DNA of 64,000 bases from Bacillus_BD sp963765265 (GCA_963765265.1 CAVXVN010000003.1:62001-126000); one strand, 5' to 3'; positions 1-9,473 are shown, counted from the stretch's first letter. Notes: generated by a model from the letters alone, not told the origin. Numbers and translations: made by a program.

Positions 1-754
1 TCCTGGGTTGCCTATCAGATACATCCTTTGGTAGGCATTATAGTAGAAAGCATTCTGATGGCTACAAGTATTGCTCACAAAAGCTTGAAGGACGCGGCAT
101 TGGAAGTATATGATCCACTACAAAAAGAAGATTATCAGGAATGCGCGTTTGAAGCTTTCATATATAGTAGGAAGGGATACAGAACAGTTGGGTGAAAGTG
201 AAATTGTTCGTGGAACGGTTGAAACGGTTGCCGAGAATACGAGTGATGGGGTAACGGCTCCAATGTTTTGGGCATGGATTGGTGGTGCCCCCTTTGCATT
301 ATTGTACCGTGCCATTAATACTTGTGATTCGATGGTGGGTTATAAAAATGATAAGTATAGTGAATTTGGTTGGGCATCTGCCCGTATGGATGATGTGGTG
401 AATTGGATCCCAAGTAGATTGACTGGTTTTATCATGTTATGGGCGAATCGACCGCAAAAAACAAAAGTAAAAAAGACTTGGAACATTTTGTTCCGCGATG
501 CCAAGAAGCATCCAAGTCCGAATAGTGGCTGGTGCGAAGCTGCAGCTGCAGCTATCCTGGGTGTTCAGCTCGGTGGTGTAAATACATATAAAGGAATCGT
601 TTCAAATCGGGCTCTTATGGGGGATCCGCTTTATCACCTTGAACGGAATGATATCATAAAAATGAATCTTATTTTATCGCGAACGACTTTCTTATTTTTA
701 CTCATTTTATGGCTAGGAGGTGTGTTCATTGACATGGCCATCACATGGTTCTAA
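1..754 (+). pseudogene. cbiB: Adenosylcobinamide-phosphate synthase CbiB, 5'-truncated and frameshifted
   Basis: CbiB is a membrane enzyme that attaches aminopropanol (phosphate) to adenosylcobyric acid. The window cuts off its N-terminus. Frame 1 reads HPLVGIIVES from the window edge to about base 147, and the rest of the family (ETVAENTSDGVTAPMFW, CDSMVGYKNDKY) continues in frame 2 to a TAA at 752-754. Dropping one T from the TTT at 148-150 restores a continuous reading (ECA-LKLSYIVGRDT). The last residues form a hydrophobic segment. The gene overlaps the next one by about 25 bases, as in a tight cob operon. The single-base shift is probably a sequencing error, but a real lesion cannot be excluded. 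Confidence 0.85.
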
Positions 755-1814
755 TCCGCACTATTTATACGAAGCTGCTGGGCTGACAAAACCAGACCAA
801 TTGCTAGATTTCAGCGCTAATATTAATCCACTGGGACCACCCCCTTCGATTCAAAAGAACTGGGAGTCTTTTTTTCAGGGAATTGGACAATATCCTGATC
901 CTCATACAGCTTCTTTAAAAAGAAAGTTAGCAGAACGGGAAGCCATGAATGAAGAGGAAATCTTAATTGGCAATGGCGGTTCCCAAATCATAAGTCTGGT
1001 TGGAAGACTGCTAGCAGGTAAACGAGTCCTGATTGTTGAACCGGCATTTTCTGAATATGAGAAGGCTTGCCAAGTTAATGATTGTGACCTTTCTTATTTT
1101 CAGTTGGAGGAAGGCTGGGAGATAGACTTTGAAGCGTTGAGAGAAAGGCTTTCCTATGTGGATGCCATGTTTCTTTGTAATCCAAGTAATCCAACCGGTC
1201 TTTATTATTCTCAAGAAGTCATACTGCCGATTTTGATTGAGTGTCAGAAACAAAATTGTCTTCTTATTCTAGATGAAGCGTTTCATGATTTTGTGATGGA
1301 CTATGAGCCAATGGCGCCATTAATCAAGGATTATAAGAATCTGATTCTATTGCGCTCGCTAACGAAAATGTTCGCCATTCCAGGGCTTCGACTTGGTTAC
1401 GTAATTGCTAATCGTGAAATCATTGCAAAGCTATCTGATTACCAACCCCATTGGAGTGTAAATAGCGTGGCGCTTGCCATAGGTAATCTGTGTATAGAGG
1501 AAGATAAGTACATAGAGAATACGGTTCAATTCATCACTTCAGAGCGAAAGGCGTTAGTGACATTTTATGAGGAAAATGGCTTTGAAGTTTCCCCTTCAAA
1601 GGTAAATTTCTATTTGCTAAGGGATTCACAATTAATTGATCAGTATCCACTCTTTCAGTGGTTGCTTAAAAAAGGAATTGTTCCGCGTCATACGTTTAAT
1701 TTTCCAGGACTAGATGGACGATGGCTACGCTTTGCGATTAGAACGTCAGCGGAAAATCGAAAATTGATGGAGGCGGTGCAGGAATGGCGCATGAATCATC
1801 CATTAGCTTTATAA
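729..1814 (+). CDS. cobD: L-threonine-O-3-phosphate decarboxylase CobD (PLP aminotransferase fold)
   Basis: This enzyme makes (R)-1-amino-2-propanol phosphate, the linker of the cobalamin nucleotide loop used by CbiB just upstream. The sequence shows the class I aminotransferase pattern: N-terminal SHGSNPHYL, LDFSANINPLGPP, a CNPSNPTG motif, DEAFHDF, and the PLP lysine in SLTKMF (about residue 213) followed by GLRLGY. I place the start at the TTG at 729, 8 bases after an AGGAGG at 715-720. The in-frame GTG at 720 overlaps that Shine-Dalgarno and is unlikely. Length is about 361 residues, normal for the family. A histidinol-phosphate aminotransferase is the alternative, but the context and N-terminus favour CobD. 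Confidence 0.9.
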   Translation: MTWPSHGSNPHYLYEAAGLTKPDQLLDFSANINPLGPPPSIQKNWESFFQGIGQYPDPHTASLKRKLAEREAMNEEEILIGNGGSQIISLVGRLLAGKRVLIVEPAFSEYEKACQVNDCDLSYFQLEEGWEIDFEALRERLSYVDAMFLCNPSNPTGLYYSQEVILPILIECQKQNCLLILDEAFHDFVMDYEPMAPLIKDYKNLILLRSLTKMFAIPGLRLGYVIANREIIAKLSDYQPHWSVNSVALAIGNLCIEEDKYIENTVQFITSERKALVTFYEENGFEVSPSKVNFYLLRDSQLIDQYPLFQWLLKKGIVPRHTFNFPGLDGRWLRFAIRTSAENRKLMEAVQEWRMNHPLAL

Positions 1815-2365
1815 CCGGTGGAGTTCGCAGTGGAAAGAGCTCTTTTGCTGAAAGGATGGCGATGGAATTAGCGCAATCTTTTAATGAAAGTCAACTTCAA
1901 TATATTGCTGCTATGCAGCCGTCAGATGCTGAAATGAAGCAAAGAATAAGCCGTCACAAGGAAGTACGTGTACAGAGTGGATATTGTTGGAAAACGTGGG
2001 AGAAGCCTATTTTGATAGGCGAATTGGCTCGAACTTTCAAAAGTAATGATATTGTTTTGCTGGATTGTTTAACGACATGGCTAAATAATGAATTGTTTAT
2101 TGTCGAGGACAAGTGGCAGGATGAACAGTTTCAAGCTGATCTTTTTGAACAAATGTGTCAGGGGATCCATGCGATTAGTCTAAAAGTAAAAGCCCTGATT
2201 ATTGTTAGCAATGAAGTTTTTTATGAATCAATCCAGCAAAATGAACTCGTTTTGATTTACAGTAAACTGCTAGGCAAACTCCATCAATACATCGTAACGA
2301 CTGCCAAACAAGCATTCTTAGTAGAGGCAGGGATTCCTATTTTAATGAAAGGAGAGGTGCAATGA
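1784..2365 (+). CDS. cobU: Adenosylcobinamide kinase / adenosylcobinamide-phosphate guanylyltransferase CobU
   Basis: CobU is bifunctional: it phosphorylates adenosylcobinamide and then transfers GMP to it, giving the substrate for CobS. The N-terminus carries the P-loop GGVRSGKSSFAE, followed by the family pattern RISRHKEVR (kinase/guanylyl acceptor histidine) and VLLDCLTTWLNNEL. At 193 residues it has the usual length. The start ATG lies inside the end of cobD, with GGAGG about 10 bases upstream, and the TGA stop overlaps the next start. The C-terminal half is more divergent than usual (EVFYESI where family members often have NEVG), so full bifunctionality is likely but not certain. Confidence 0.88.
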   Translation: MAHESSISFITGGVRSGKSSFAERMAMELAQSFNESQLQYIAAMQPSDAEMKQRISRHKEVRVQSGYCWKTWEKPILIGELARTFKSNDIVLLDCLTTWLNNELFIVEDKWQDEQFQADLFEQMCQGIHAISLKVKALIIVSNEVFYESIQQNELVLIYSKLLGKLHQYIVTTAKQAFLVEAGIPILMKGEVQ

Positions 2366-3883
2366 AGGGTGTGATGATCCAAGGTACAGCATCTGATGTA
2401 GGTAAAAGTTTAATTGCAACTGCGCTTTGTCGACTTTTTGCTAATGAAGGTTTGAAAGTTGCCCCGTTTAAATCGCAGAACATGTCTAATAATTCTTATG
2501 TAACAAGTGATGGGTTGGAAATTGGCCGTGCCCAAGGGATACAGGCAGAGGCGGCGAAAATAGAAGCAACCGTTTGGATGAATCCGATTCTGTTAAAGCC
2601 ACGCTCAGACCAGGAATCAGAGATTGTGCTGCTTGGGAAAGCTGTTGAAACCTTGTCCGGTAAAGGATATCGGGAAACATTTTATGAAAAAGGACTTGAA
2701 GTCATTCATAAAGCATTAAATCAGCTTTCTAAAGAATATGAGTTACTTATATTAGAGGGAGCGGGAAGTCCGGTCGAAATGAACTTAAAGGACCGGGAGC
2801 TTGTTAATATGAAAATCGCAGAACTTGCGGATGTACCTGTTTTCTTAGTTGCGGATATTGATCGCGGTGGAATCTTTGCTAGTATTGTCGGAACGCTTGA
2901 GCTGTTAACCGATGAGGAACGGAAAAGAGTGAAGGGGATCATTGATTAATAAATTCCGTGGAGATATAAATTTGTTTACAGATGGTGTGAAGTGGCTTGA
3001 GGAAAAGACAGGTATTCCCGTCTTAGGCGTTCTTCCTTATGTAAACAATCATATGATTGATCGTGAGGATTCCCTATCGATAAACGAATTTCGAAGGATG
3101 AAGAAAAAGGGTGATCTTGATATTGCGGTCATTCAGTTGCCCTATTCTTCAAACATAAGTGATATTGAACCTTTTTTATATGAAGAAGATGTGTGTCTTC
3201 GCTTTGTCCAAAGTGTAGCGGAATTTGGTAAACCAGATGCTGTTATTATTCCTGGTACAAAAAGTACAATTCGTGATTTACAGTTTATGAAAGAGACAGG
3301 TCTTTCCGAGCGGATTCTTCGTTTTACTCGAGATGGTGGGTTCGTGACAGGGATATGTGGCGGTTATCAGATGTTAGGGAGAACACTGATCGATGAGGAA
3401 GGTACAGATACTGGAGTAGTGGGATTTGAAGAAACTGGTTTGGAACTTATGGAAGCTGTAACCTATTTTCGAAAAGAAAAGCAAACGATACGGGTAAAAG
3501 GGACGTATCATCCGCAAACGGGTATTGGCAAAGAAAGAATTGAAGGATACGAAATTCATTTAGGGGATACAATCTTTTCTGATGAAGGGGAGAAAAGGCC
3601 ATTATTCCGGTTTGATTCAAATCGTGAGGAAGGTTATTACAGTAAGAACGGACGTGTTGTAGGTACGTATCTTCATCACTTATTTCATAATGATGATTGG
3701 CGTCATTATTGGCTTAATACCATTCGTAAAAGTGTGAATTTACCGCAAATGCCCAAAATGGATATTGGCGTCTTGAAGGATGAACGCTATGAAGTGCTGG
3801 CAGAAGAAATGGGTAAGCATCTTGATTGGGAAAGAGTAAAGAAAATAATCACTGACTGGAGATCTGCTCGTGAAAACCATTAA
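2362..3883 (+). pseudogene. cobQ: Cobyric acid synthase CobQ/CbiP, frameshifted
   Basis: CobQ amidates four side chains of adenosylcobyrinic acid a,c-diamide using glutamine and ATP. The first part (2362 to about 2944) has the dethiobiotin-synthetase-like ATPase domain: GTASDVGKS, KSQNMSNNSY, EIGRAQGIQAEAA, LEGAGSPVE. The second part carries on in the next frame with INKFRGDI and ends in a glutamine amidotransferase domain containing the nucleophile loop GICGGYQMLG and a late HHLFHN. Family members read GIIINKFRGD, so removing one base near 2945 (ATTGATTAAT) restores one chain of about 506 residues. Only that base separates this from an intact gene, so I suspect a sequence error. It overlaps cobU by four bases and cobS by 14. 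Confidence 0.88.
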
Positions 3884-4661
3884 GGGTCTAATCATGAGCA
3901 TTCAATTTTTTACGAGTATTCCGATTCCGTATGAGGTTCCCATGGATCGGGTTCATATTGAAAAAGCGATTAAAACATTTCCGTTACTTGGTTTACTGCA
4001 AGGAATATTTTATACCTTTCTCTTGTATGGGCTCGTTCAATGGACACCATTTTCTTCGCTTGCTGTGGCTTTCTTTGTTTGGCTGGCACTGATCCTCCTA
4101 ACAGGCGGGCTTCATTTAGATGGGTGGATGGATGCAAGTGATGCTTTCTTTTCCTATCGGGATAAGCAAAAGCGACTTGAAATTATGAAGGACCCAAGGA
4201 TCGGAGCATTTGGGGCACTATCGGTTATTGTGCTATTGAGTGCTCGTTTTTTGTTTATTTATGAGATCATACTACGAGCTGTTGATTCTACTTACATTCT
4301 GATCGCCCTTATTCCTTTCTTGAGCAAAAGTGTGATGGGGATTCTTTTAATAAAAGTTCGGGCTGCAAAAGAGGACGGGCTTGGAACATTGTTTAAAAAA
4401 GCATCCACTCCATATACTTTATGGGTTTACCCCGTTTATATGGTGATTGTCTTCAGTGGAAGCTTGCTACTGCTTCCGGAAGCCTTAAGTGGGGCTTTGG
4501 CGTTATTGTTGATGACCATGGTCGTTTTGTTCATAGTGGCAAGGAAAGTCGTCAAATGGTTTGGGGGAATAACAGGGGATGTATTAGGCGCATCCGTAGA
4601 GGGAGTGGAGATTGTTTTATGGATGACGCTGTGGTTGTGGCATTATTTCGTCATGGTTTAA
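3870..4661 (+). CDS. cobS: Adenosylcobinamide-GDP ribazoletransferase CobS (cobalamin synthase)
   Basis: CobS joins adenosylcobinamide-GDP to alpha-ribazole (phosphate) in the membrane, the last assembly step of the coenzyme. The protein has 263 residues and is strongly hydrophobic, with the family signatures QFFTSIPIP at the N-terminus, GGLHLDGWMDASDAFFS (the metal-binding DGxxDxxDA region at about residue 87), MKDPRIGAFG, and GGITGDVLGA near the C-terminus. It starts at a GTG overlapping the cobQ end. The downstream cobC start lies inside its 3' end, which suggests translational coupling. Confidence 0.93.
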   Translation: MKTIKGLIMSIQFFTSIPIPYEVPMDRVHIEKAIKTFPLLGLLQGIFYTFLLYGLVQWTPFSSLAVAFFVWLALILLTGGLHLDGWMDASDAFFSYRDKQKRLEIMKDPRIGAFGALSVIVLLSARFLFIYEIILRAVDSTYILIALIPFLSKSVMGILLIKVRAAKEDGLGTLFKKASTPYTLWVYPVYMVIVFSGSLLLLPEALSGALALLLMTMVVLFIVARKVVKWFGGITGDVLGASVEGVEIVLWMTLWLWHYFVMV

Positions 4662-5248
4662 CAGAGGAAAATAAACGACATGCTTATATTGGTTGGACGG
4701 ATGCCTCGATTTGTGAGGATGCGAGGTTGGTTTTAGCTAAACAGATTGTTCAGCCTTCACCGTATGAGAGGATTGTGACAAGTGACTTGAAACGGTGTCT
4801 ACAAACAGCAGAAATACTGTTTCCAAATCAATCTATACTAGCGTTCCCGGAATTTCGTGAGATGAATTTTGGCCAGTGGGAAGGGAAAACCTATGGAGAG
4901 CTAGCAGGGAATCCACATTATGAGGAGTGGATCAATCATCATTTTACGAGTGAACCTCCTGAAGGCGAAAGCTATCCTATTTTTACCCAGCGGATCGAAA
5001 AAGGTTGGCAGAAATTGAATGAGCTTATAGTAGAGGAAGGGTTCAAAAGTTTGGCCATTGTAACTCATGGGGGCGTGATACGTTATTTGTTATCGAAACT
5101 TGGCCAGGAGAAACGGGATTTTTGGGAGTGGAAGGTTCCTCATGGAAATGGATTTGAATTAGTTTGGTCAAGCAAGGAAGCTTTCAGGAGGGGAGAACGA
5201 TGCAATTTGTTACGGGCGGTGCCTTTAACGGAAAATCCAGCTGGGTAA
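4619..5248 (+). CDS. cobC: Alpha-ribazole phosphatase CobC (histidine phosphatase family)
   Basis: The product removes phosphate from alpha-ribazole-5-phosphate or cobalamin-5-phosphate. Seen in sequence: the histidine phosphatase signature ALFRHGLTEENK near residue 8, YERIVTSDLKRCLQTAE, EMNFGQWEGK, and the second catalytic histidine in IVTHGGVIRYLL. The open frame extends about 200 bases upstream inside cobS, but only the ATG at 4619 has a good ribosome site (GGAGTGGAG, 7 bases away) and matches family N-termini. It overlaps cobS by 43 bases. About 209 residues. The position between cobS and a cobU paralogue supports CobC over a generic phosphoglycerate mutase-like protein. Confidence 0.85.
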   Translation: MDDAVVVALFRHGLTEENKRHAYIGWTDASICEDARLVLAKQIVQPSPYERIVTSDLKRCLQTAEILFPNQSILAFPEFREMNFGQWEGKTYGELAGNPHYEEWINHHFTSEPPEGESYPIFTQRIEKGWQKLNELIVEEGFKSLAIVTHGGVIRYLLSKLGQEKRDFWEWKVPHGNGFELVWSSKEAFRRGERCNLLRAVPLTENPAG

Positions 5249-5637
5249 GAGCATATAATCAGATAAATGAGGATAATAGCAGTTGGCTTTCTGCATATAG
5301 TCAAGATATTCTACCAGTAAGTTTGGATCATTTTGAAAAGAGAATGGTTGTAATAGAAGGAATTGAGCAGTGGGTGAAGGAATGGCTGACTGAGTTGGAT
5401 CCTGAGGTAGTTTTGGAAAAATGGCATGCACTATTGGAAAAATGGTGTATGTGGGAAAGAGCAGAACAAGGAAGATGGGTTATTCTAATTGGATCCGATA
5501 TTACAAAAGGGATTGTGCCGAGTGAGGCCGAGAATAGAGTATGGCGTGATGTGACCGGAAGGATTTTTCAGGATACAGCCTCTATTTGTTCGCGAGTGGA
5601 TCTAATTTGGTATGGAATCAATAAAAGGTTGAAATAA
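5200..5637 (+). CDS. Second CobU-like protein, short cobinamide kinase paralogue
   Basis: The product has 145 residues and starts with MQFVTGGAFNGKSSWV, a P-loop in the same position as in CobU, but the rest is shortened and lacks the RxxxHxxxR acceptor region of CobU. Short proteins like this sit in the cob clusters of several Bacillus species, usually labelled bifunctional adenosylcobinamide kinase, and their biochemical role is unproven. The start ATG follows an AGGAGGGGAG site and overlaps the cobC end. Since a full CobU is encoded 3 kb upstream, this copy is either a regulatory or degenerate paralogue, or a kinase with another substrate. Confidence 0.65.
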   Translation: MQFVTGGAFNGKSSWVRAYNQINEDNSSWLSAYSQDILPVSLDHFEKRMVVIEGIEQWVKEWLTELDPEVVLEKWHALLEKWCMWERAEQGRWVILIGSDITKGIVPSEAENRVWRDVTGRIFQDTASICSRVDLIWYGINKRLK

Positions 5638-5659
5638 AGTAGAAAAGGGGAGAAATGAA

Positions 5660-6245
5660 ATGAGAATTTATACAAGGACCGGTGACAAGGGACAAACAAG
5701 TATTATTGGTGGTAGAGTGGATAAGGATGATGTACGTGTTGAGGCCTATGGAACAGTGGATGAGGTTAACTGCTTTGTTGGGCAGGCTGTAACCCAACTT
5801 GAACCAGAACTTTTTCAAGATGTACGAGACGATTTGGAAAAAATTCAGCATGAATTATTTGATTGTGGTGGCGATTTAGCGAATGTAACAAAAAAACGCG
5901 AACCTAAATTAACGAGTAGAAGCCATTGTGTATTTGGAAGCTAGAATTGATGCGTTTATTGAAGAGGCGCCGGAATTGGAACGGTTTATTTTACCAGGTG
6001 GATCTTCGGGGGCAGCGACCCTTCACATTGCACGGACTGTGACAAGAAGAGCGGAAAGATTAGTGGTGAAGCTTATGAAAGAGGATAGTGGATTATCTGA
6101 ACTGCCCTTGCAATTCTTAAACAGGCTTTCGGATTATTTCTTTGCTGTAGCCAGAGTGGTTAATTTTCGTCTGGGTGTAAAGGATGTTGAATATGTTCGA
6201 AGTGCTCCTGTCTTTCGTGATGGGAAAAGAAAGGAAGGAAAATAA
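5660..6245 (+). pseudogene. pduO: PduO-type cob(I)alamin adenosyltransferase, frameshifted
   Basis: The enzyme transfers adenosyl from ATP to cob(I)alamin. The N-terminal half has the family ATP site RIYTRTGDKGQTS, then VEAYGTVDEVNCFVGQA and the IQHELFDCGGDLA segment. The C-terminal half continues in the next frame with LPGGSSGAATLHIARTVTRRAER and NRLSDYFFAVAR. Removing one A near 5914 (AGTAGAAGCC) joins both halves into a normal protein of about 194 residues. The ribosome site is AAAGGGG, about 9 bases before the ATG at 5660. It is one of several single-base insertions in the window, so an intact gene in the living cell is plausible. Confidence 0.87.
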
Positions 6246-6246
6246 A

Positions 6247-6738
6247 ATGAGCATAAAGAAAATGAGTCTCATTAGTTTGTTTATCGCTTTGTCCGTTGCA
6301 GGTGCTTCGATTAAAATTCCGGCGATTGTATCCAGTGTTGCATTGGATATGGTTCCTGCCTTGTTAGCGGGTGTGATTTTAGGTGGAGGACCAGGTGCCT
6401 TAATTGCTTTACTTGGTCACCTATTATCGGCTTTTATCGGTGGCATGCCATTAGGTCCATTTCATTTTATGATTGCCGTTGAAATGGCTTTGCTTGTTTG
6501 GTTGTTTGCGATTGTTTATAGAAAAGGGAAGAAAGTGATAGCTAGTATTCTATTTGTATTAGGGAATACGTTTCTTGCTCCGTTGCCGTTTTTATTTATA
6601 ATGGGAAGTGGCTTTTATATCGGGATGATTCCGTCATTGCTGATTGGTTCTGTATTAAATACAGGATTAGCGCTTATTCTAGCACCGCGTTTGACTTCTT
6701 TTTTTGCGGGGCATTTTCATAAGGAAACGGTCAAGTGA
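6247..6738 (+). CDS. cblT: ECF transporter S component, probable alpha-ribazole transporter CblT
   Basis: This is a small hydrophobic protein (163 residues) with about five membrane segments and the GGGPGALIALLGHLLSAFIGG pattern of energy-coupling-factor substrate-binding components. No ATPase or T component is encoded nearby, as is usual for S components that share a general ECF module. Its four-base overlap with an AIR-synthase-like kinase gene and its place at the end of a cob operon match the CblT-CblS alpha-ribazole salvage pair described in Listeria and Geobacillus. The ATG at 6247 follows GGAAGGAAA; the longer frame from 6184 lies inside pduO. The substrate assignment rests on context. 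Confidence 0.78.
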   Translation: MSIKKMSLISLFIALSVAGASIKIPAIVSSVALDMVPALLAGVILGGGPGALIALLGHLLSAFIGGMPLGPFHFMIAVEMALLVWLFAIVYRKGKKVIASILFVLGNTFLAPLPFLFIMGSGFYIGMIPSLLIGSVLNTGLALILAPRLTSFFAGHFHKETVK

Positions 6739-7478
6739 AAAGAGATGTAACGTTGATTGCCTTAAATGACAGTGAGACACTTGTTCTAGCTAGTGATAAC
6801 AGTGGTGGTATTGGCTTAAAGGATATGGACATGGTCAAGACACCCTATGATGTGGTAGCTTATTATGGCTTTCGGGTAGCTGTAATGGAATGTATAGCTT
6901 CTGGGGGAGCACCTATTTCTGTGGTTCTGCACAATTTTTGTGGGGATGAACCATGGAAGGATCTGGTATGTGGAATAGAGAAAGGGTTGCAAGAGCTTGG
7001 ACTGACAAATGTACCGATCACAGGAAGTACCGAAAGTAATTTTTCTTTGCTACAATCTGCACTTGGAATGATTGTAATTGGAAAAAGGGATAGAGTCATT
7101 CCTGAAGAGACGATTTTATTAGACCAAATGGAATTTGCGGTTATTGGTTCACCGCTTGTAGGTGAAGAAGTGTTGAACAAGGTAGGCGAAGTATTACCGC
7201 TGTCCCTGTTCCAATTACTTTGTCGGTTGGATCATGTGGTCATTTTACCTGTAGGGTCAAAAGGGGTTCTACACGAGTTAAAGGTCATGCTTGGCGAAGG
7301 GGGACTTTCCGATTCCTCCATTACGTGCGAAGTCGATTTACTCAAAACTTCTGGCCCATCAACATGCATACTGATCGCCTTCCCACGAGCACTTGAATCA
7401 ACCATTAGGAAGCAAGCCTCCAAACTATACCACCCACTCACATGGTGTCAGGCACCGCAAAAAGACAACTGTCCATAA
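6735..7478 (+). CDS. cblS: AIR synthase-related protein, probable alpha-ribazole kinase CblS
   Basis: CblS phosphorylates alpha-ribazole to alpha-ribazole-5-phosphate, bypassing CobT. The sequence has the PurM/AIR-synthase-like start (ASDNSGGIGLKDMDMV, a metal/ATP-binding loop), CIASGGAPISVVLHNFCGDEP, and PITGSTESNF. The GTG start overlaps the cblT stop (GTGA) and has AAGGAAA upstream, implying coupling. The last dozen codons run into an inverted repeat that supplies the stop codon, so the native C-terminus may have been altered by repeat insertion. Length of 247 residues is plausible for the family. The function is inferred from family and partner. Confidence 0.78.
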   Translation: MKRDVTLIALNDSETLVLASDNSGGIGLKDMDMVKTPYDVVAYYGFRVAVMECIASGGAPISVVLHNFCGDEPWKDLVCGIEKGLQELGLTNVPITGSTESNFSLLQSALGMIVIGKRDRVIPEETILLDQMEFAVIGSPLVGEEVLNKVGEVLPLSLFQLLCRLDHVVILPVGSKGVLHELKVMLGEGGLSDSSITCEVDLLKTSGPSTCILIAFPRALESTIRKQASKLYHPLTWCQAPQKDNCP

Positions 7479-7493
7479 CTGGTGCCTGACACC
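7444..7493. repeat. 13-bp inverted repeat GGTGTCAGGCACC
   Basis: GGTGTCAGGCACC (7444-7456) and its exact reverse complement (7481-7493) flank 24 bases. The arms are themselves nearly palindromic. The left arm is within the last codons of cblS. Similar short GTGTCAGGCAC elements are common between genes in Bacillus genomes (recollection, not searched). It may act as a terminator-like hairpin after the cob operon. Confidence 0.7.
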
Positions 7494-7530
7494 GATTATG
7501 TAAACTAAGAGAAGAATGGGAGAGTAGAGA

Positions 7531-8163
7531 ATGCTATATTTATATATTGTGAGACATGGGGAAACGGAGTGGAATAAAGAGGGACGAATTCAAGGTAGAC
7601 TAAACTCAAATTTAACTCCCATGGGAAAAAAATATGCTACGCTTTTAGGTGAGCGGTTAAAGGATACGGAATTTGCACACATTATTTCGAGTCCAAGTGG
7701 AAGAACGCTTGAAACCGTTCAGTTGATTAAAGGACAACGTAACATTCCCATCATGACAGATGAGCGTATTATGGAAATGAATCTAGGCTCTTGGCAAGGA
7801 ATGAAGAAAGACGAACTTAAAAAACGATTTCCAAATGAATTTGAACATTTCATAAATAAACCTGATGATCATCAAATTGAGGGTGCAGAGTCACTAACTG
7901 AAATGAGCAATCGAGCTACGGAATTCCTAACAGAGCTTAAGAAGAGTAGGGACAATGGAAATCTATTAGTGGTGACGCATGGTCGATTTATTTCAGCTCT
8001 TTATGCAGTATTTAAGGGAGTCGAATTAAAGGATATATGGGCAGGGCCAACGGTTCAAGGAACAAGCTTGACGATTGTTAAGCTGAATCAGGAGCAGTAT
8101 GAGGTACTGTTAGAAGCTGATATGAGCCATGTTCAAGGAGAAGAAACCATTATTCGTTCATGA
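7531..8163 (+). CDS. Histidine phosphatase family protein (phosphoglycerate mutase-like)
   Basis: A 210-residue protein of the histidine phosphatase superfamily. It has YIVRHGETEWNKEGRIQG at the N-terminus (phospho-acceptor His), IISSPSGRTLETVQLI, EMNLGSWQGMKKDEL (acid residue region) and VVTHGRFISALYAV with the second histidine. Related Bacillus proteins are broad-specificity phosphatases (PhoE/YhfR type). It lies just after the cob operon but is separated by an inverted repeat and its own ribosome site (GGGAGAG), so a role in cobalamin metabolism is possible but unsupported. Substrate unknown. Confidence 0.85.
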   Translation: MLYLYIVRHGETEWNKEGRIQGRLNSNLTPMGKKYATLLGERLKDTEFAHIISSPSGRTLETVQLIKGQRNIPIMTDERIMEMNLGSWQGMKKDELKKRFPNEFEHFINKPDDHQIEGAESLTEMSNRATEFLTELKKSRDNGNLLVVTHGRFISALYAVFKGVELKDIWAGPTVQGTSLTIVKLNQEQYEVLLEADMSHVQGEETIIRS

Positions 8164-8395
8164 TTTTTGTTAAAAGGGATGCTGATTAAATACTTTTATT
8201 GGGTTTTAATCAATTCCCATCATACATACTTATAAATATAGAAAAATGATTTTTTACGCTAGATCTAATCGTTGTCAAAAATTCAAACGAAAAAACAATT
8301 TCTAATTTCTAATAAATAACTGATAAGATGACTCCCTTTCTTATTTCATTAAGTGTAAAATAGATAAGTGTGATTGACAAAATGGAGGTACTGAA

Positions 8396-9473
8396 ATGAA
8401 AACAAAATTGGGATTATTATATGGCGGTAAATCAGCGGAACATCAAGTATCATTACGGACAGCATTAGCTGTTATTCAAGCATTAGACCATCAAAAATTT
8501 GACATACATCCGATCTATATTTCTGAAGAAGGAGAATGGTTCAAAGGACCACAATTGGACGGTCCAGTTGACGATATTAAAGGCTTTGAAATTTTCAGAA
8601 GTGGACGCATTGGAAGCTCCAACTCTATCCGCATCACTTTTTCAGACAAATGATGGAAAAGAATCATTTGATGTTATTTTTCCACTTCTTCATGGTCCGA
8701 ACGGGGAAGACGGAACGGTGCAAGGGTTCCTTGAATTACTGAATCTACCTTATGTTGGAAATGGTGTGCTAGCTTCTTCGGCGGGTATGGATAAAGTCAT
8801 CATGAAAAATATTTTTGCCCAAGCAGGACTTGCCCAAGTAAAATATGTATCCTTCATTAAAAGTGAGTGGACTCATGTACAGCAATCGGCTTATGAAAAA
8901 GTGGAAAAAGAGCTTGGCTATCCTTGTTTTGTGAAACCAGCTAATCTCGGATCAAGTGTTGGAATTAGTAAATGTAGTAACCGTGCAGAACTTGAAATAG
9001 CTTTTCAGGAGGCGTTCCAGTTCGATCGAAAAGTAATCATTGAAGAAGGTGTCATAGCAAGAGAAGTAGAGCTTGCTGTTCTTGGAAATGATCATCCTGA
9101 ATGCTCGGTTGCTGGAGAAATTGTCCCGAAAAAAGACTTTTATGATTATAAAGCCAAATATGAAGATGGCGATACCGCTCTTATCATACCAGCAGAGATT
9201 ACAAAAGAGGAATATAGCAATCTGAATGAGATGGCGATTAAAGCTTTTAAGGCGCTTGATTGTTCAGGACTCGTTCGAGCAGATTTCTTTTTAACAAAGG
9301 ATGGAAAAGCGTATATCAATGAAGTGAACACGATGCCAGGATTTACTCCTATTAGTATGTTTCCACTTTTATGGTCTGAATCTGGGTTAGAGTATCCGAA
9401 ATTGATTGAGCGTCTTGTGCAGCTAGCGATCGAAAGACACAAAGAAAAACAAAACATTAAATATACTGTTTAA
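8396..9473 (+). pseudogene. ddl: D-alanine--D-alanine ligase, frameshifted
   Basis: Ddl makes the D-Ala-D-Ala dipeptide for peptidoglycan. The N-terminus reads KLGLLYGGKSAEHQVSLRTA in one frame. From about base 8597 the family continues in the next frame: VIFPLLHGPNGEDGTVQG, PCFVKPANLGSSVGISK (ATP-grasp), ADFFLTKDGKAYINEVNTMPGFTPISM. Dropping one T from the TTTT run near 8594-8597 restores EISEVDALEAPTLSAS and a chain of about 358 residues. Ddl is normally essential and is followed here by murF as in B. subtilis, so a sequence error is far more likely than loss. The start ATG has GGAGG about 9 bases upstream. Confidence 0.92.

Noticed and set aside
4421..4618. The upstream extension of the cobC frame.
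   Set aside because: It lies inside cobS, does not resemble histidine phosphatases, and a well-placed ribosome site precedes the ATG at 4619.
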